A program made the position numbers and the translations under genes. Source: Erpobdella octoculata (Eukaryota > Annelida > Clitellata > Hirudinida > Erpobdellidae). Taken from it: a stretch of 64,000 bases of DNA. Location: NCBI GenBank assembly GCA_963978895.1, contig OZ022238.1, positions 24,402,515-24,466,514 of the forward strand, written 5' to 3'. The notes under the pieces are model-generated. The model worked only from the letters and a program-made list of their open reading frames with translations, was not told the origin of the DNA and searched no databases. This document shows positions 49,252 to 61,918 of this stretch, piece by piece (position 1 is the stretch's first letter; the number at the start of each line of letters is the position of its first letter).

Positions 49252-52200
49252 TTAATGAAGTTGTCTTTGAAGACTAAAATGGGTGCAAAATTCCAGCTTA
49301 ATCTCAGAACGCAAAGTGAATGAAACAATTGAATACCAGACAAAAAGTTTACAGACTCTGCAAAAAATTATAAATAAGTTTATAAAAAAAACAACAATAA
49401 AATGATGTTATTCCAATCTGTTTGAAAAGGTTCAGTTGTGTATTCCAGTTCTTATGCAACTGAAAAGCAGACAATACATAATTGATTAATCGTTTGATTA
49501 CAAAATGCATGGAAATAAAAACCAGCCAGCTGAAGCTATCAATCATCAGTTGTTTAAATTTATTACACACACACACACTCACTCACACACAAGCACACAT
49601 ACATACATACACACACACACGCACACACACATACACACACTGAACATTCATAGCAGAATCGTTTAATATTTTAAAAGGAAACGTGAACAAGGGACCTGGT
49701 GGCCCATACATCACTTCGAGGAGCTTCTAAATCAAAACGAAAATCCCCAATGCATGACACGGGTCACTAGATATTCACTAGACAACACGACACACTGTTA
49801 TGATGCAAGTTTTTATGGTATTTATACCACGATAATACCAATTTCTGTTTTTTCCAGCAAATCTTTGCCATCGTTTGTTGTTTTTTAGGATTTTTTTATC
49901 CTAAAAATAATGTGATAGGATATTAAAACTTTTAAAAACTCATTTATCAGTTTTATTTTACTTAAAAAATTTTAAGTTTTTTTAAAAAGTGCATTTTATT
50001 ATTTAAAAAGTTCAAATTAGAAAAAGCTCAGCCGTCTCTAAAAACAATTAAATTAAATACTTTCCGTTTAAATCGGTTTTATAGACGACTTACGCATCGT
50101 TAATGCTAAAGTTTCTGCTTTGCCTTAATCGTTCCCGTCATTTTGATACAATGCAGAGGTTTTTTGAGAGTTACAAACAAGCATTTATCTGATTTTGTGA
50201 TTTATAAATATTGTAGAAGAAATCACAATAGGTAGTTTGGTTGGCCTGTTAAGGTTGATGTTGATGTACTTTCTACAGGGACTGCATTACTCTCTTTTAT
50301 TATTTTTGCTTGGTCTGGGGTTCAACGGCTACCTCATAAATGTTTTTGTATTGCTGTAAAAAAGCCACACAAGTATTATTTAAACATTAATTCAGTTGAA
50401 AAAACTAAATAAAATTTAAAATAACCAAAAGCTGCAATATTTGCATTTATATAGTATAAATATAAATTTTTCTATATTTTGAATTAACAAAAATAGCTTT
50501 TAATGAGATATTGTTTCAGTTATAACTAATTAGTTATTAAATTTGTTTGAATAAAATAAAATATAATAAAGTTTAAAGCTTGGAGTTATTTACTTTTTCT
50601 AATTGACATCATTTTCTATTCATCATTTTAATTAATCATTTAAAAATGTTAAATCAATAAATTAATTAGAAAATATTCATTAGTCCCCACATACATTCAT
50701 TTAACTGCTTAAATATAATTGTTTATTTTAATAAATGTCAGTTTGAAAATTTTATAAAACTTATTTGTTTATAATTAAAAAAATAAAAAATGACTTTCAT
50801 ACTCTGCAATATTTGTGAACTAAGAAAAGCAATATTGGGTTTGAAAATAAGAAAATGTAATACTCAGTTAAACACGTGTGAAATAAATATATGAACAGTC
50901 AAATTTTGTCAAGCTTTTTAAGCCGGCATACAGAATATTTAAATTATTTTTTGCTGTTTGATATCCGAAGCCGGATACCCCATGACAATAAGGGATCAGC
51001 TGGTCTCGTGATTAATCTAGCCCTGCAATCATAAAAAAATATGACAATAATCTGACCCTACAATCATACAAAATATGAAAATAATCTGGCACCACAATCA
51101 TACAAAATATGAAAATAATTTGCCACCACAATCATAAAAAATATGACGACATCTATCGTGACCGTGATCTTTCAGACATGATAACATGCAAACTAGAATA
51201 TTTTAAAATGGATGAACAGTTTTTAATTTGTTTTTGAAAAATGATACATTTGTCTAATTACGACATAAAATGAAAAAATAGGTATTGAGGCTTCAATGAA
51301 TAGTTCAGGTGCATATGTTTCTTTGCAAGTACAAATTGCACTCTGCCAGGCAAAATGCTGGATTTTCCACTCCAGGTGAGAGAGAAATTACAGATTTTAC
51401 GACAATAAAATGTTACAGAAAAAGCAATCCATTTTAAAATGTTTTTAAATTCACACCAAAATTTAACAACCATTTCAAATCAATACTTAAGTATTGAAAT
51501 TTTCTAGAGATATTTTTAGATGCACCACTTGTCGTATCTCAAATATAAAATATCGATTGATGGAGATTGTTGATGATTGTTGCGGATTCTTTGGAATAAG
51601 AAACAAACATTACAATTCGGAATTTTAAATTTTTTTCCAGAAAATTTGTTTTATTGGTAAAATTTATTTTTGAATTTTCATAAGTTATAATTAAAACTAT
51701 AAAAAGAAATGCATTTCATTATATTATTATACGATGAAATACTTTTTTTTTATTATTATATAATAAAAAGCCACACATTATTTGTTAATATATTTCCCAT
51801 CTAGTCATAAGAATTTAATAAAAAATCAAAAACAAAGAAATTTAAGTATATGTTATCATCAATTTGACTTCAGTTGTTTTTTTTAAAGAGTTAATTAAAA
51901 AGAATTTCCTAACAAAGAATTAACGAGATAAACGTTCTACATGGCAATCCTTTTTGTATAAAAAACAATCATTACAAGAAATCATTAAAAGAATAACTTT
52001 TATTCCGAAAAAAAAATTTAAAATATTGTTTATAAACATATTTAAGTGTCGTGAATTCATATTCGAATTTCAGAAACATTTTCTAAAAAAACTGCTTCAT
52101 TGCAAACGTAATTATTTTTGTGCCTAGCACACAGGTAGTAACGAAAGAACTGATGTTGCAGGTATTTCAATAATTTTAATGTTTATATTTATTATAATAA

Positions 52201-52380
52201 GTACAAATAATAACATTTTATTTTAAAATAATCACTGTCTAAAAATTATTAAAACTTTAACAACAACCACCCTTATCTCAAACCCTTCCCATAATCTCAT
52301 TAATTATTATTTATTTTTATTTCTGTAAACCGCTTTTCAAGTAACTTTATAGACTTAAGAATGGTGTGGACGTTATATTA
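49252..52380. other. unannotated AT-rich sequence with minor repeats
   Basis: Holds an imperfect (CA)n at 49565-49640 and a 34-35 bp tandem repeat (about four copies of CAATCATACAAAATATGAAA plus AATCTGGCACCA) at about 51025-51140. No gene seen. Confidence 0.5.
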
Positions 52381-52387
52381 TTTTATC

Positions 52388-52395
52388 ATCATTAC

Positions 52396-52426
<31 letters not shown>

Positions 52427-52465
52427 GTTGTCGTCGTCGTCATCATCATTATCATCATTATCAGG
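52388..52465. repeat. (CAT)n with CGT variants
   Basis: Short CAT repeat with an inner GTCGTCGTC patch. Confidence 0.9.
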
Positions 52466-52823
52466 ATCACAATATAAACATCATGGTCCAGATAATCATT
52501 TTTGACTTATATAATCTTATTGCAAATCGTCCTGAAAAAAAAAACCAAAATGTCTACAAATGGAAGTCTTCAAACGACACGCCTGGTCAACAAGAACATT
52601 GATGGGAAATGGCTGTTAACAAAATAAATATTGTTATGTTTACATTTCTTTCAAAACACCTCGATTGTAAAAAGATCATCCAAACGGATCTATTTTGTTA
52701 AATACAATACTCGAATAAATTACGTGCCTTCTTGTAAACAAAATTTAAATGTTTTCTTAAACGTTTAATTTTAATTATAGCATTAATTATAATTAATGCT
52801 AACATAATTTATATTTATATTAG

Positions 52824-53260
52824 TTTATAGTCCTTTACAGACTCAAATATCAGAATGCAGGAATTCACCGAGGTATTTCCCGCTAGGTATTTTCTAGCTA
52901 GGGTATATTAACACGTTCGTTATGCCCGGCTAAGCGAAACTTAGTTAAGGCAAAGTAAAAAAGTTTATCAAATTGAAACATATAAAAACTTTGTAAAAAC
53001 ATACATAGACATGTCCATTTGTTTTGGTATTAATTTTGAAAAATAAGTTATGATTAAGATACAATTAATAAGTTAGTTTTTGAAAAACACGGTTAAAAAA
53101 TTCAATTAGTTTCAAATAAATTGTAAGTGTGATTTTTTTATAACATTTTATAGTCTTTTACACCAGATGTTTTAAACACTGATATAGCAGCATGTAGGAT
53201 ATACCTAAGTACCTTTTGTACTACTTGTTCACTCCGCCTTTATGCAGGCTTGGGACTGAT
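52824..53260 (-). mobile_element. two fragments of the poly(A) retroposon family
   Basis: TTTATAGTCCTTTACA at 52824-52840 and a longer diverged copy at 53148-53255 (TTTATAGTCTTTTACACCAG ... CTCCGCCTTTATGCAGGC). Confidence 0.55.
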
Positions 53261-53305
53261 TCATATTATTCCATTCAAAATTTTATAGTCCTAATCAACA
53301 ATGTA

Positions 53306-54307
53306 GGGTAGAGTGGGGCAAGAGGACCATGTTTCAGGAAAACTGTCAAAAACTCAACAGTCTTTCATCGTATGACTGAAAATTTTGTAGAATTTGATGC
53401 TTTATTAATTTAGCTATTAGATGATGCCATACTGATATCTACCTATAGTTGTTAAAATGTGTGGAATGCATTTTTTTGTGGACACTTAAAAAGGGCGTCA
53501 TGTCCAATGGGTGGGGTAAAAGGCCTACATGTGTGGGGTAAATAGCCCATATGTAGTTCTAGGCCTAATGTTCAACGAGAAATAATCAAATCATTTTCTA
53601 GTAAAATTCCGAATCACAGTTTTGACATTCTTGACACCGAATCCATTTTTCACGAAACTTGCTGTTTGCAAATGGTTCACCACATAATAAGCATGGCCAT
53701 TCCTTGGCTTCGCTGCTGGAATCACCAGATCCGTATGTCGTTTTGCGTTTCTTAAGCCTACCTTTCTTTTTTGCAATCTTTTCCTTGGCTTTAGTAGCAT
53801 CTCGTTTACTGAATAAACAAGCTGTGGATGTTATTCTAGTCTTCGCAAAAAACCTCGCTTCAAAAGTCATTGCAGCGGCTTTAGCAGCCTTAGCCGAAGA
53901 ACTTGCTTTTTTTCCAACTCGGCTTCGCATGCTGATTCCGTTAACAATGTAGCAGACTCAGCTTTGTTGTTATCTTTCAACATTTCTCACACATCTAGGT
54001 AACATTTATCAGGTCTTGCCGATGCCTTTCTGCACAGCTATAACTTCATCGGCTCACAAAACACTTTAGTTCACACATTGATTAATTGTAAAGTCACAAA
54101 TATTGTCAAAATGAGGCAAAAAATGAAAAACTGATAAAACTTTACTTGCCGTGAACCAAAATCAACGATGTTAACATCAAAAAGCACAGAAAGTTGACGA
54201 CAATATATAGACCATAAACATACAACATTAGGATATAGCAAGCGCTCTAAACCCGCCGTAGGGGTTCAGTGTTTTACCTCACCTGGGCTTCTTGCCCCAC
54301 TCTACCC
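53306..54307 (-). mobile_element. pogo-like element remnant with TA target duplication
   Basis: Inverted ends GGGTAGAGTGGGGCAAGA (53306-53323) and the exact reverse complement at 54290-54307, with TA outside each. About 1 kb, so mostly deleted. The remaining coding matches a C-terminal tail seen in pogo/Tc1-mariner-type transposases. Confidence 0.75.
53598..53930 (-). pseudogene. C-terminal zinc-cluster tail of a pogo-like transposase
   Basis: Alanine- and lysine-rich stretch (AKEKIAKKKGRLKKRK), then CLLCGEPFANSKFREKWIRC followed by QECQNCDSEFY. A C-x2-C ... WI-x-C-x2-C tail of this type closes many pogo-like DDE transposases. The DDE domain itself is missing. Confidence 0.6.
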
Positions 54308-54309
54308 TA

Positions 54310-54655
54310 ATTATGATTCACTTTCGTCTTTTCACGTTTTTTAGTTATATCTTGCCTAACAGGTTTGATTAAAGAACACGTTGTTGTTTTTGTCAAACAT
54401 TGTTTTTTTTGTTTTACAAAATATGCAAGATACAGGTCTTTTCTAGGCTATTTTTATTTATAAATCAAAAACTGGTGAACAATAAAGCACATTTAGTAAA
54501 ACATGCTAGAAATTTTGCTAAAGTTCTTATACGTGAATCCAAAAAAATAATTTTTAATTTTAAGTTGCCATTTTTTTTCAAACAGTCAAATCACCATTTT
54601 AAATCACTCGTGGGCCCTATTATTTTAATCAGTGTCAGCTGATTTTTTCAAGCGC
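54310..54655. other. unannotated AT-rich sequence
   Basis: One 80-codon frame (54400-54642, +) without recognisable features. Confidence 0.35.
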
Positions 54656-54659
54656 CGAC

Positions 54660-54747
54660 CCACGTCACTACAGGCGCTGGTGAAATTCAAACTACGGACA
54701 TTCAAGTTTACAGGCGATACGCCATACCACTATACCACCAACCCCTT
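54660..54747 (-). mobile_element. tRNA-derived SINE head or tRNA pseudogene
   Basis: Minus strand: GGGTTGGTGGTATAGTGGTA resembles a tRNA 5' half with box A. CCGTAGTTTGAATTTCAC is a degraded box B region, and CAGCGCC follows. The acceptor stem does not pair well, so it is not a working tRNA. Confidence 0.5.
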
Positions 54748-56771
54748 TATTAGTTTTGTGGTTTGAAAATTGCGCAACACTGGTAGGTGGTGCTGGATTT
54801 GCAAAACTGCTGGTAATATGATGAAAAAAATAATTGATACCAAACAACATTTTTGAATTAAGTATAATAAAAATTTTAAAGTTACAAAATTAGCCTTTGG
54901 ATTGAATAATTATTTGTGTTGAAGGTGTGTTAAAAAATATTTTTATTTAGCCATAGTGTCATATCTGCATCAAGCAATTTTTCGTACAAATTTAGCAGGA
55001 CTTGTTGATGATTATAAAATATTTTGTCATTTTTGACGGGCTACTAATTGGTGAAAAGTTAACTCATTAAAAATGGTTCTTACCAATATTGATACTTTCT
55101 CCATTTATACGGATAACCACAAAATCTGCATGAAAAATAGTTGTTTATTCCTTGTGTTGTTATTATTTTTAGTTTTACATTGATCTTTTTAGAACATTTA
55201 TAATAAAATATTAGTTGAAAATGGTTTTCTTCTATTATTTATTTTGTTTAAGTTGTTTTTGAAATTTTACTAATACGTTTAAATATTAAAATAAATTATA
55301 ATTTTATGCTTTTAATAAATTGTTTATTGTTTGTATTTAATCATATAAAATGTGATTTTGTTGGGTTTATGTTAGTTACTGTAATTTTAAATAACGTGTT
55401 TAGTTGTTGGTAATTTTATTCAATTCAAACAGATTTTAATTTTTTATTAAAATTGAAACGTTTACATGAAACAATATTAAAGGTCTAAAAAATTAGTTTT
55501 AAATTTTATATTTTCAGAGAATATTTTCAGTTTTTAACTTAATACTATTTTATCAGGCATGTAAAACAAATCTTCAAATTGTAGCTAAAACAATTTCATT
55601 TTTTTTTTCAAAATCATTATAACAAACCATTGGCTTATTATGGCACGTTCCTGTTTTAAAATCATTTTTTGTACAGTTTAAAAATGTTTTTATTGGGATA
55701 TTAAAATTTTTTGTATGTATGCATTGATAACTAAATACAAAACTCATATATTTTATTTATAGCAACAAACAAATCTTTATAGTAAATTTTGGTTAAGCCG
55801 GATCATCTGCTACCACAGCCATTTTTGACGGATTTAAGAAATTCCGAATAAGAAAAATTTTAAAGTTATGAAACACAAAAATGTTTGATACATATACACA
55901 AACAGGAATCCAAATAAAACTAATTTAAATTAATTATACTCAAACAACTCTCAAAAATTTGTCTTGTGTGTTAGTATTTAATGCTTTAAAAAGCTACATT
56001 GAGCTTCGCTAACAGACTGCTTTTTTAAATGCTTGTAATTAATTTTACTCGTTTTGTTTGTTTGTTTGTCTGTGGTGATCAAATCTTAGAAACAAATATT
56101 TACCCACTTTTTGACCACCTAGAGCTCCAAAACTTTCAGGGAAGCTTTATTCTGGATGACAATACATGAATTGATTGTATCCGACATGAATTAGGCCTTA
56201 AAGAAATTATAATTATTCAAATCAACTTAATCAAGATGTTTATGTATAAGTCGCCAGAGGTTCAAAAATATTAAACAGTACGGATGTTTATTTAAAAGTC
56301 ACCAGAGGTCCAAAATAATTAACAGTTGTTTTAGATTCAGACATTTAATTCGTTGACTCAGATAAAGAGGCAAGTAAAAGCGTTTTTATTAATTTATTTT
56401 TTATCTTTACCTGTTCTCACTTGAGCCCCTCCTTTTGCATCATAAGGTATCTTACCCACACGTATATCTAACTTATTCAATCAAACCCATTCTCATAATG
56501 TGAAGATTAACATAGTTGTGTTTGTGTGTGTTCGCGGGTATGCAGTATGCGTGTGGAGCTAACCTGTTGGTTATTGTGAAAACAATAAACATGCAAGTGT
56601 TTGTGTGTGTATTTGTTTGTGTTTATGTATGTATGTGTGTGATAGCTTACCTGTTGATTATTGGGTAGATACGAGAAGACAGCGTGGGTGTTATTTGATT
56701 ATTTTATAATTATAATTATGTTGTCCAAATGTTTAAAAAACACAGACGCATGAGCAGAACAGAACTTAGTA
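54748..56771. other. unannotated AT-rich sequence
   Basis: Two kilobases with no gene seen. TG-rich words near 56520-56640. Confidence 0.4.
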
Positions 56772-56834
56772 CAGTAAAAGTCCGTTGCTATTATCATCAG
56801 CTTTAGAGGGTGTCACTCTAGAGGACTTTTACTG
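56772..56834. mobile_element. 63-bp mini inverted-repeat element
   Basis: CAGTAAAAGTCC (56772-56783) and GGACTTTTACTG (56823-56834) are perfect inverted ends with TA immediately outside both, as for Tc1/mariner/pogo-type MITEs. Confidence 0.65.
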
Positions 56835-56836
56835 TA

Positions 56837-58420
56837 TACAGATTTTTTTGTATAATTGTTTGTTAGATGAATCTTGTTGAATTAAATAGAAATTACCCGG
56901 TGTAGGTGCAGTGACACCAAGTTTTCTCTTAAAAATCTTTAACTGTTGACATTTTGTTAAAAAATGTCTCCAAGCATATACTTCGTCGCCACCTATCCGA
57001 AAGGTTTTTCCATTACAAAACTATTTTAAACGATATACCAGGTAGCATACGATATACCAGCTAGCATTAGGGATGGACCGAAACTCGTCTCGGCAACTCG
57101 GCCGATTTGGCGGTACTCGGCAAAACCTCGGACTCGGCAAAAAAGGAGTCGCCGAGGCCGAATATAAAAAAAGTTCCCATCTGCAATTTAGAATATTACA
57201 TATATATATGTTAATTTATACGCGTGTCTCTGTTTTGTGTTATATACCATTTTTAGGCTGTGTATGGAATCTACAGTTAACTGAAACTTTAACTTAAAAA
57301 TAAATACACAAACATTTTTCAGTTACTATTAAGTAACTGAAAAATGTTTGTGTAGAAATAACTTTAACTGAAACTGAAAAATGTTGTAACTTTAACTGTA
57401 ACTGTAACTGAAATATCACAGCCAGGTAGCATACGATATACCAGGTAGTATAAATTTCTTTTCTTACACAGACGTTTGAAACATTTCAACTTATATAAAC
57501 ATTTTGTTTGAACATTAAATAACAAAACAGTTTCGGCTAACGTCGTCTTCAAATCTTTATTAAGAAATTTTAAAGAATGAATTATATTGATATGAAAATA
57601 TCACATCTGTATTATGAGAATATTGAATGAAACCGGAAAGGGCTCAATAATTAAAGGAGAAAATTTATTTTGTTGTATTGCATTAGACAAGGTCAATTGC
57701 TCACAGCAATTTGCACGTTTATTAGCGCTTATGTTTGTATAATTAAAATTAATAATATATCTTATAAACATTAGATCTGAAAAATAGAAAAACCAAATTT
57801 GTTTTCATATAAATGACTATAAGGATAAAATTCATTATTTTCATTGTTTTTCTTTAATTTCAATCAATCTTTTATCACGACATGTAAAAACGGAGACCAT
57901 TTGTTAACGAGATATAGATGAAGATTGAAGGATCAAGTAATAGTAACGGTCATTTAATAGGCTTGCCAAATCATCGAGTTTAGATGCGTTAAAATGAATG
58001 CCAGATGCGCTAATGTAAATAGAGTTGTTAATTATTGTGAAACAAATTCTGACATTCCACTAACGGAATGACAAATAATTTTTTCTGTTTTTAGTTTTGA
58101 CTGAAAGAAAAAAGGTTTTTGATATTATTATTTTAACCTTATCTGTTTTAACAAAATTAAACATTTCTTAGAAGATTAATTTTGTTTAAATAAATTGTTA
58201 CTTATTGATTTATTTTTTGATCACAAGTATCACAACACATTCAAAAAGCATATCAGAATAGAACACAGAAAAAATAACCAAAAATCAGGCGCTTAAAAGG
58301 TTCATCTAAAGGAAATTACTTCCCGCCTACTGAACAATCTATAAAAAAAGTTTCAACTTCAAACTGAATGAGAAACAAAAAGCAATCTTGAAATTAATGA
58401 AAACATGAATTTTGAACTCA
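56837..58420. other. AT-rich sequence with a CTCGG-rich patch
   Basis: CAGGTAGCATACGATATACC occurs near 57038 and again at 57424. The stretch between (57067-57420) starts TAGGGATGGACCGAAACTCG, is rich in CTCGGC words and has CTGTAACTG repeats near its end. It looks inserted, but I cannot find paired inverted ends. Confidence 0.4.
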
Positions 58421-58425
58421 TGAAT

Positions 58426-59500
58426 TTAGCAGCAACAGGTGGACCTCAATGAATTTTTAAAAAATAAAAAAAGATATAGCTGGCCATGAAAAGAAACTTG
58501 TTTATTTAAATAAATCCCAGCATATTCGAAGGTCTGACCTTGTGATTTGTTTATTGTCATCGCGTAAGCAGGAATGATGGGAAATTGACGACGCTTAAGT
58601 ATGAATGGAAGATTGACGTCACTGGGAGCTAAATCAATTCTGGGAATGAACATTGTGTCACCGCGATTACATTTCGAAACAATTTCAGCAGTGATGAACT
58701 TATGCTGCAATGAACGAACGATCAGGCGAGTTCCATTGCGGAGTCCTTTTTGGGGTTAAGATTGCGTAGAGGCATAATTATTACTCCACACTTCAAAGTT
58801 AGATATGTGGAGGCATTCCTGATGGTGTTAGATTGTGCAGAAATTCCAAAGGATAGTTCAGTTCATTGACTGCCTTTTCGGAAATTAATTTATCGGCCCT
58901 ATAATGGAGATAAAATTCACTTGGCATCTGAGCGATTATTTTTCTGTTCATTTCTAATGTTTCCTTGTTTGTTGGAGCTAAAATCGCACGTTTTGAAAGT
59001 TCTTCAACGGGCATGTTTCTCAAATCACTACCGTAAATCTGTTCGATAATACTCTCATCTGAAATCATTTATCGAGGAATCTCAATAGAATTCACAGGAA
59101 CTCCTGGTATCTCAGGCAAACTTCCAAATCGAACATTGAGAAACCAGTCGTTGTGAATATTTTGAGTTCTAATTTGCATTTTAGTTAGTAATTCCAATTT
59201 TGTGAACTGTTGCCATAAATTGCTTGATTTTATACAACACTCTATGATATCTGTTCATTTTCTTTTTGCGACGAATGGCAGTGTCCGTCTAAAATTGCCT
59301 CCAATAACCATGACTTTACCTCAGAACGGCTTTGAATTCTGCATGATATTGTAAAGAACTTTATCAATGCAGTGTAATCCATGTTTAGTAAGCATAGTAA
59401 TTTCATCAATTATGATGAGCGAAGCCTGATAAAATATTTGTGACTCTGGCGAGTTTAGTCTTACTGTAGAAACAGAGCTCTCGTAAAGTGGAACAGGAAG
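58426..59500 (-). pseudogene. Helitron PIF1-type helicase, C-terminal part, broken
   Basis: Minus strand in order: a region with QASLIIIDEITMLTKHGLHC (Walker B) and GKVMVIGGNFRRTLP near 59440-59290; ISDESIIEQIYGSD and ILAPTNKETLEMNRKI (59060-58950); and LPFILKRRQFPIIPAYAMTI followed by NKSQGQTFEYAGIYL (58620-58510). These are the conserved C-terminal helicase motifs of Helitron Rep-Hel proteins, which also occur in cellular PIF1. Several stops and frame breaks. Decay and surroundings favour a Helitron. Confidence 0.75.
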
Positions 59501-60046
59501 TTTAAAACCACTGTGTACTGTACGTTATAACTATTACCAAGACAGTAGGCGACGGTAGCCAGGGCAATAAGCGGTAAAAGTGTTGTTGTGACGGCGGTTT
59601 TGCCAAAACATTTGATTTTTCAATTATTAATAAAGATGTACATATTTTCTAAAGGGTTAAGGGTAGGGTTTAATTTTAATACGGGACTGCCGGCACAGTA
59701 GCAATTTTACCGATTATTTCTACGGCAAACTGCCGGGGCAATAGCAGCGACCGTTCGCCCACCTTTGAACTTTAAACTTTTTTTGTATTTGTATTCTATT
59801 GCTAATGTTTAAGTTACCAAAAATGCAAGAAAACCCTGAAGCAAAAAATCGTCGTTTGACAGCAGAAAGAATTCGGCGACGGAGTAAGTTTTTAGAAAGC
59901 GATATAAGTGTAATCGATAGAAATTGTTTTATCGTTCGTATGCACTCCAAAACAAATGAAAGGAGAAAGGACATATTCAAAAATATTAATAATTTTTTAT
60001 ATTTTAAATTTATTTTACATAAGGTACAATTTTTTTTAAGTTATTC

Positions 60047-60083
<37 letters not shown>

Positions 60084-60170
60084 TACATCATTATTATATA
60101 TAAATTAATTTAACAAAGATAACAGAGCGTCACACAAAAACGTATATATATATATATATATATATATTAA
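59501..60170. other. spacer with two short (AT)n tracts
   Basis: GC-richer patches at 59535-59600 and 59670-59760 (CGGTAGCCAGGGCAATA, TGCCGGGGCAATAGC) look related to one another. (AT)n at 60049-60079 and 60143-60166. An 86-93 codon frame pair near 59.8-60.0 kb is unassigned. Confidence 0.4.
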
Positions 60171-61918
60171 CTAGCAGTGCCCGTAGCGGCTTCGTTCGCA
60201 TGAAATTAGAGAGTTTGAACCGTGCATCCATAGTAGAAATTAATTTTTTAGGTCTCGGCTCGTCCCGTCGACAACTTAGCCCAGCCGTTTAAAAACCCAA
60301 ACTCCTGGCCCGGCACAGCCCATCTGAATTAGGCCCAGCCCATTCTTACAGGCCTAGAAGTTCTATATACTTGATGAAAAACTTCGGCCCGTCCCACCTT
60401 GTCTTCAGGTTTCGCTCGGCCCAACTGAAAACCCTAAAATCACTAAAATATCGATATACTTGGTGAAAAACCTTGGCCCGTCCCACTTTGATTTAAGGTT
60501 TGGCCTGGCCCGTGTGAAGACTCTAAAATAACGGCTTAGCCCGCCGGTGATAAACTGGAATTAGCTACTTTTAACCGGCACAAAACTTCAAAATACTAAT
60601 TTTTACATTTGTAGCAGTTATTTTGAAATCAAATAACCCTTATTGCCACCCGACATTTGAGGTCCTGGAAACCAAATTTTTTAAAAATGTTGAAACCCTT
60701 ATATCATTATTTTTTGAGTAAATACTAAATACTAATTTTGACATCTGTAGCATTCACAGTTTTTGAGTAGCAGTTACTTAAAAAACCAAAGAAACCTTTT
60801 TTCCACCCCACATTTGAGGTCCTGAAAACCAAAATTTCAAAAAATGGTGAAACACATATATCCTTATTTTTAGAGTAGAAACTAAATACTAATTTTTACT
60901 TTTGTAGCATTTACAGTTGTTGAGTAGCAGTTACTTTAAAAACCAAATAACCCTATTTTCCACCCCACATTTGAAGTCCTGGAAACCAAATTTTCAAAAA
61001 AAGGTGAAAAACGTATATCATTATTTTTAGAGTAGAAACTAAATACTAATTTTTACTTTTGTAGCATTCACAGTTTTTGAGTAGCAGCTACTTTAAAAAC
61101 CAAGTAATCCTATATTGTCCACCCCACATTTAAGGTCCTGGAAACCAAATTTGAAAAAATGGTGAAACACGTATATCTTTATTTTTAGAATAGAAACTAA
61201 ATACTAATTTTTACTTTTGTAGCATTTACAGTTGTTGAGTAGCAGTTACTTTAAAAACCAAATAACCCTATTTTCCACCCCACATTTGAAGTCATGGAAA
61301 CCAAATTTTCAAAAAATGGTGAAACACGTATATCATTATTTTTAGAATAGAAACTAAATACTGATTTTTACTTTTGTAGCATTTACAGTTTTTGAGTAGC
61401 AGTTACTTTAAAAAACAAATAACCCTATTTTCCACCCCACATTTGAAGTCCTGGAAACCAAATTTTCAAAAAATGCTAAAACACGTGTTTCATTATTTAT
61501 GGAGTATAAACTAAATACTAATTTTTACTCATGTAGCATTTACAGTTTTTGAGTAGCAGCCACTTTAAAAACCAAATAACTCAATTTTCCAACCCACATT
61601 TGAGGTCCGGGAAACCGAATTTTCAGAAAATGGTGAAACACATATTTTTTTATTTTTTAAGAAGAATCCATATACCAAATTTCAAAATCTCCTCATTTTT
61701 GGTTTTCGAGATATACATTGTTTTAGAAAAAAGTTTGTTTTTCAGTTTCCCCCCCTCAGGAGCAACATTTTCAAAAATCCTTTTTTAGTGGATGCTTACG
61801 CAATAAAAGTAATATAAGTTTCAAATTTCACGCTCCTAGGATGAGGCGTTTGAGCTCGGCGTTGATTATCAGTCAGTCAGTTAGTCAGTCAGGACATGTT
61901 CTTTTATATATATATAGA
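60171..61918 (-). mobile_element. non-autonomous Helitron with an internal 157-bp array
   Basis: Minus strand starts TCTATATATATAAAAGAAC at 61918 (host A before it) and ends GGGCACTGCTAG at 60171 (host T after it), matching Helitron rules for 5' TC, 3' CTAG and A/T insertion. No Rep or helicase inside. GTCAGTCAG words lie near the 5' end and GGCCCG-rich sequence near the 3' end. Confidence 0.7.
60585..61655. repeat. 157-bp tandem repeat, about 6.5 copies
   Basis: The word GAGTAGCAG recurs at 60765, 60922, 61079, 61237, 61394 and 61551, a step of 157-158 bp. Units share CCACCCCACATTTGA, GGAAACCAAATTTTC and ACTAATTTTTACTTTTGTAG. Confidence 0.93.

Noticed and set aside
54660..54747. Functional tRNA gene
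   Set aside because: Box B is degraded and the acceptor stem does not pair; better read as a SINE or pseudogene.
57067..57420. hAT-like insertion starting TAGGGATGGACCG
   Set aside because: No matching inverted end or clear target duplication found at the other side.
59535..59605. Walker A-like GKTAV on the minus strand upstream of the helicase remnant
   Set aside because: Frame relation to the helicase islands is unclear, and the patch resembles another non-coding stretch at 59.69-59.76 kb.
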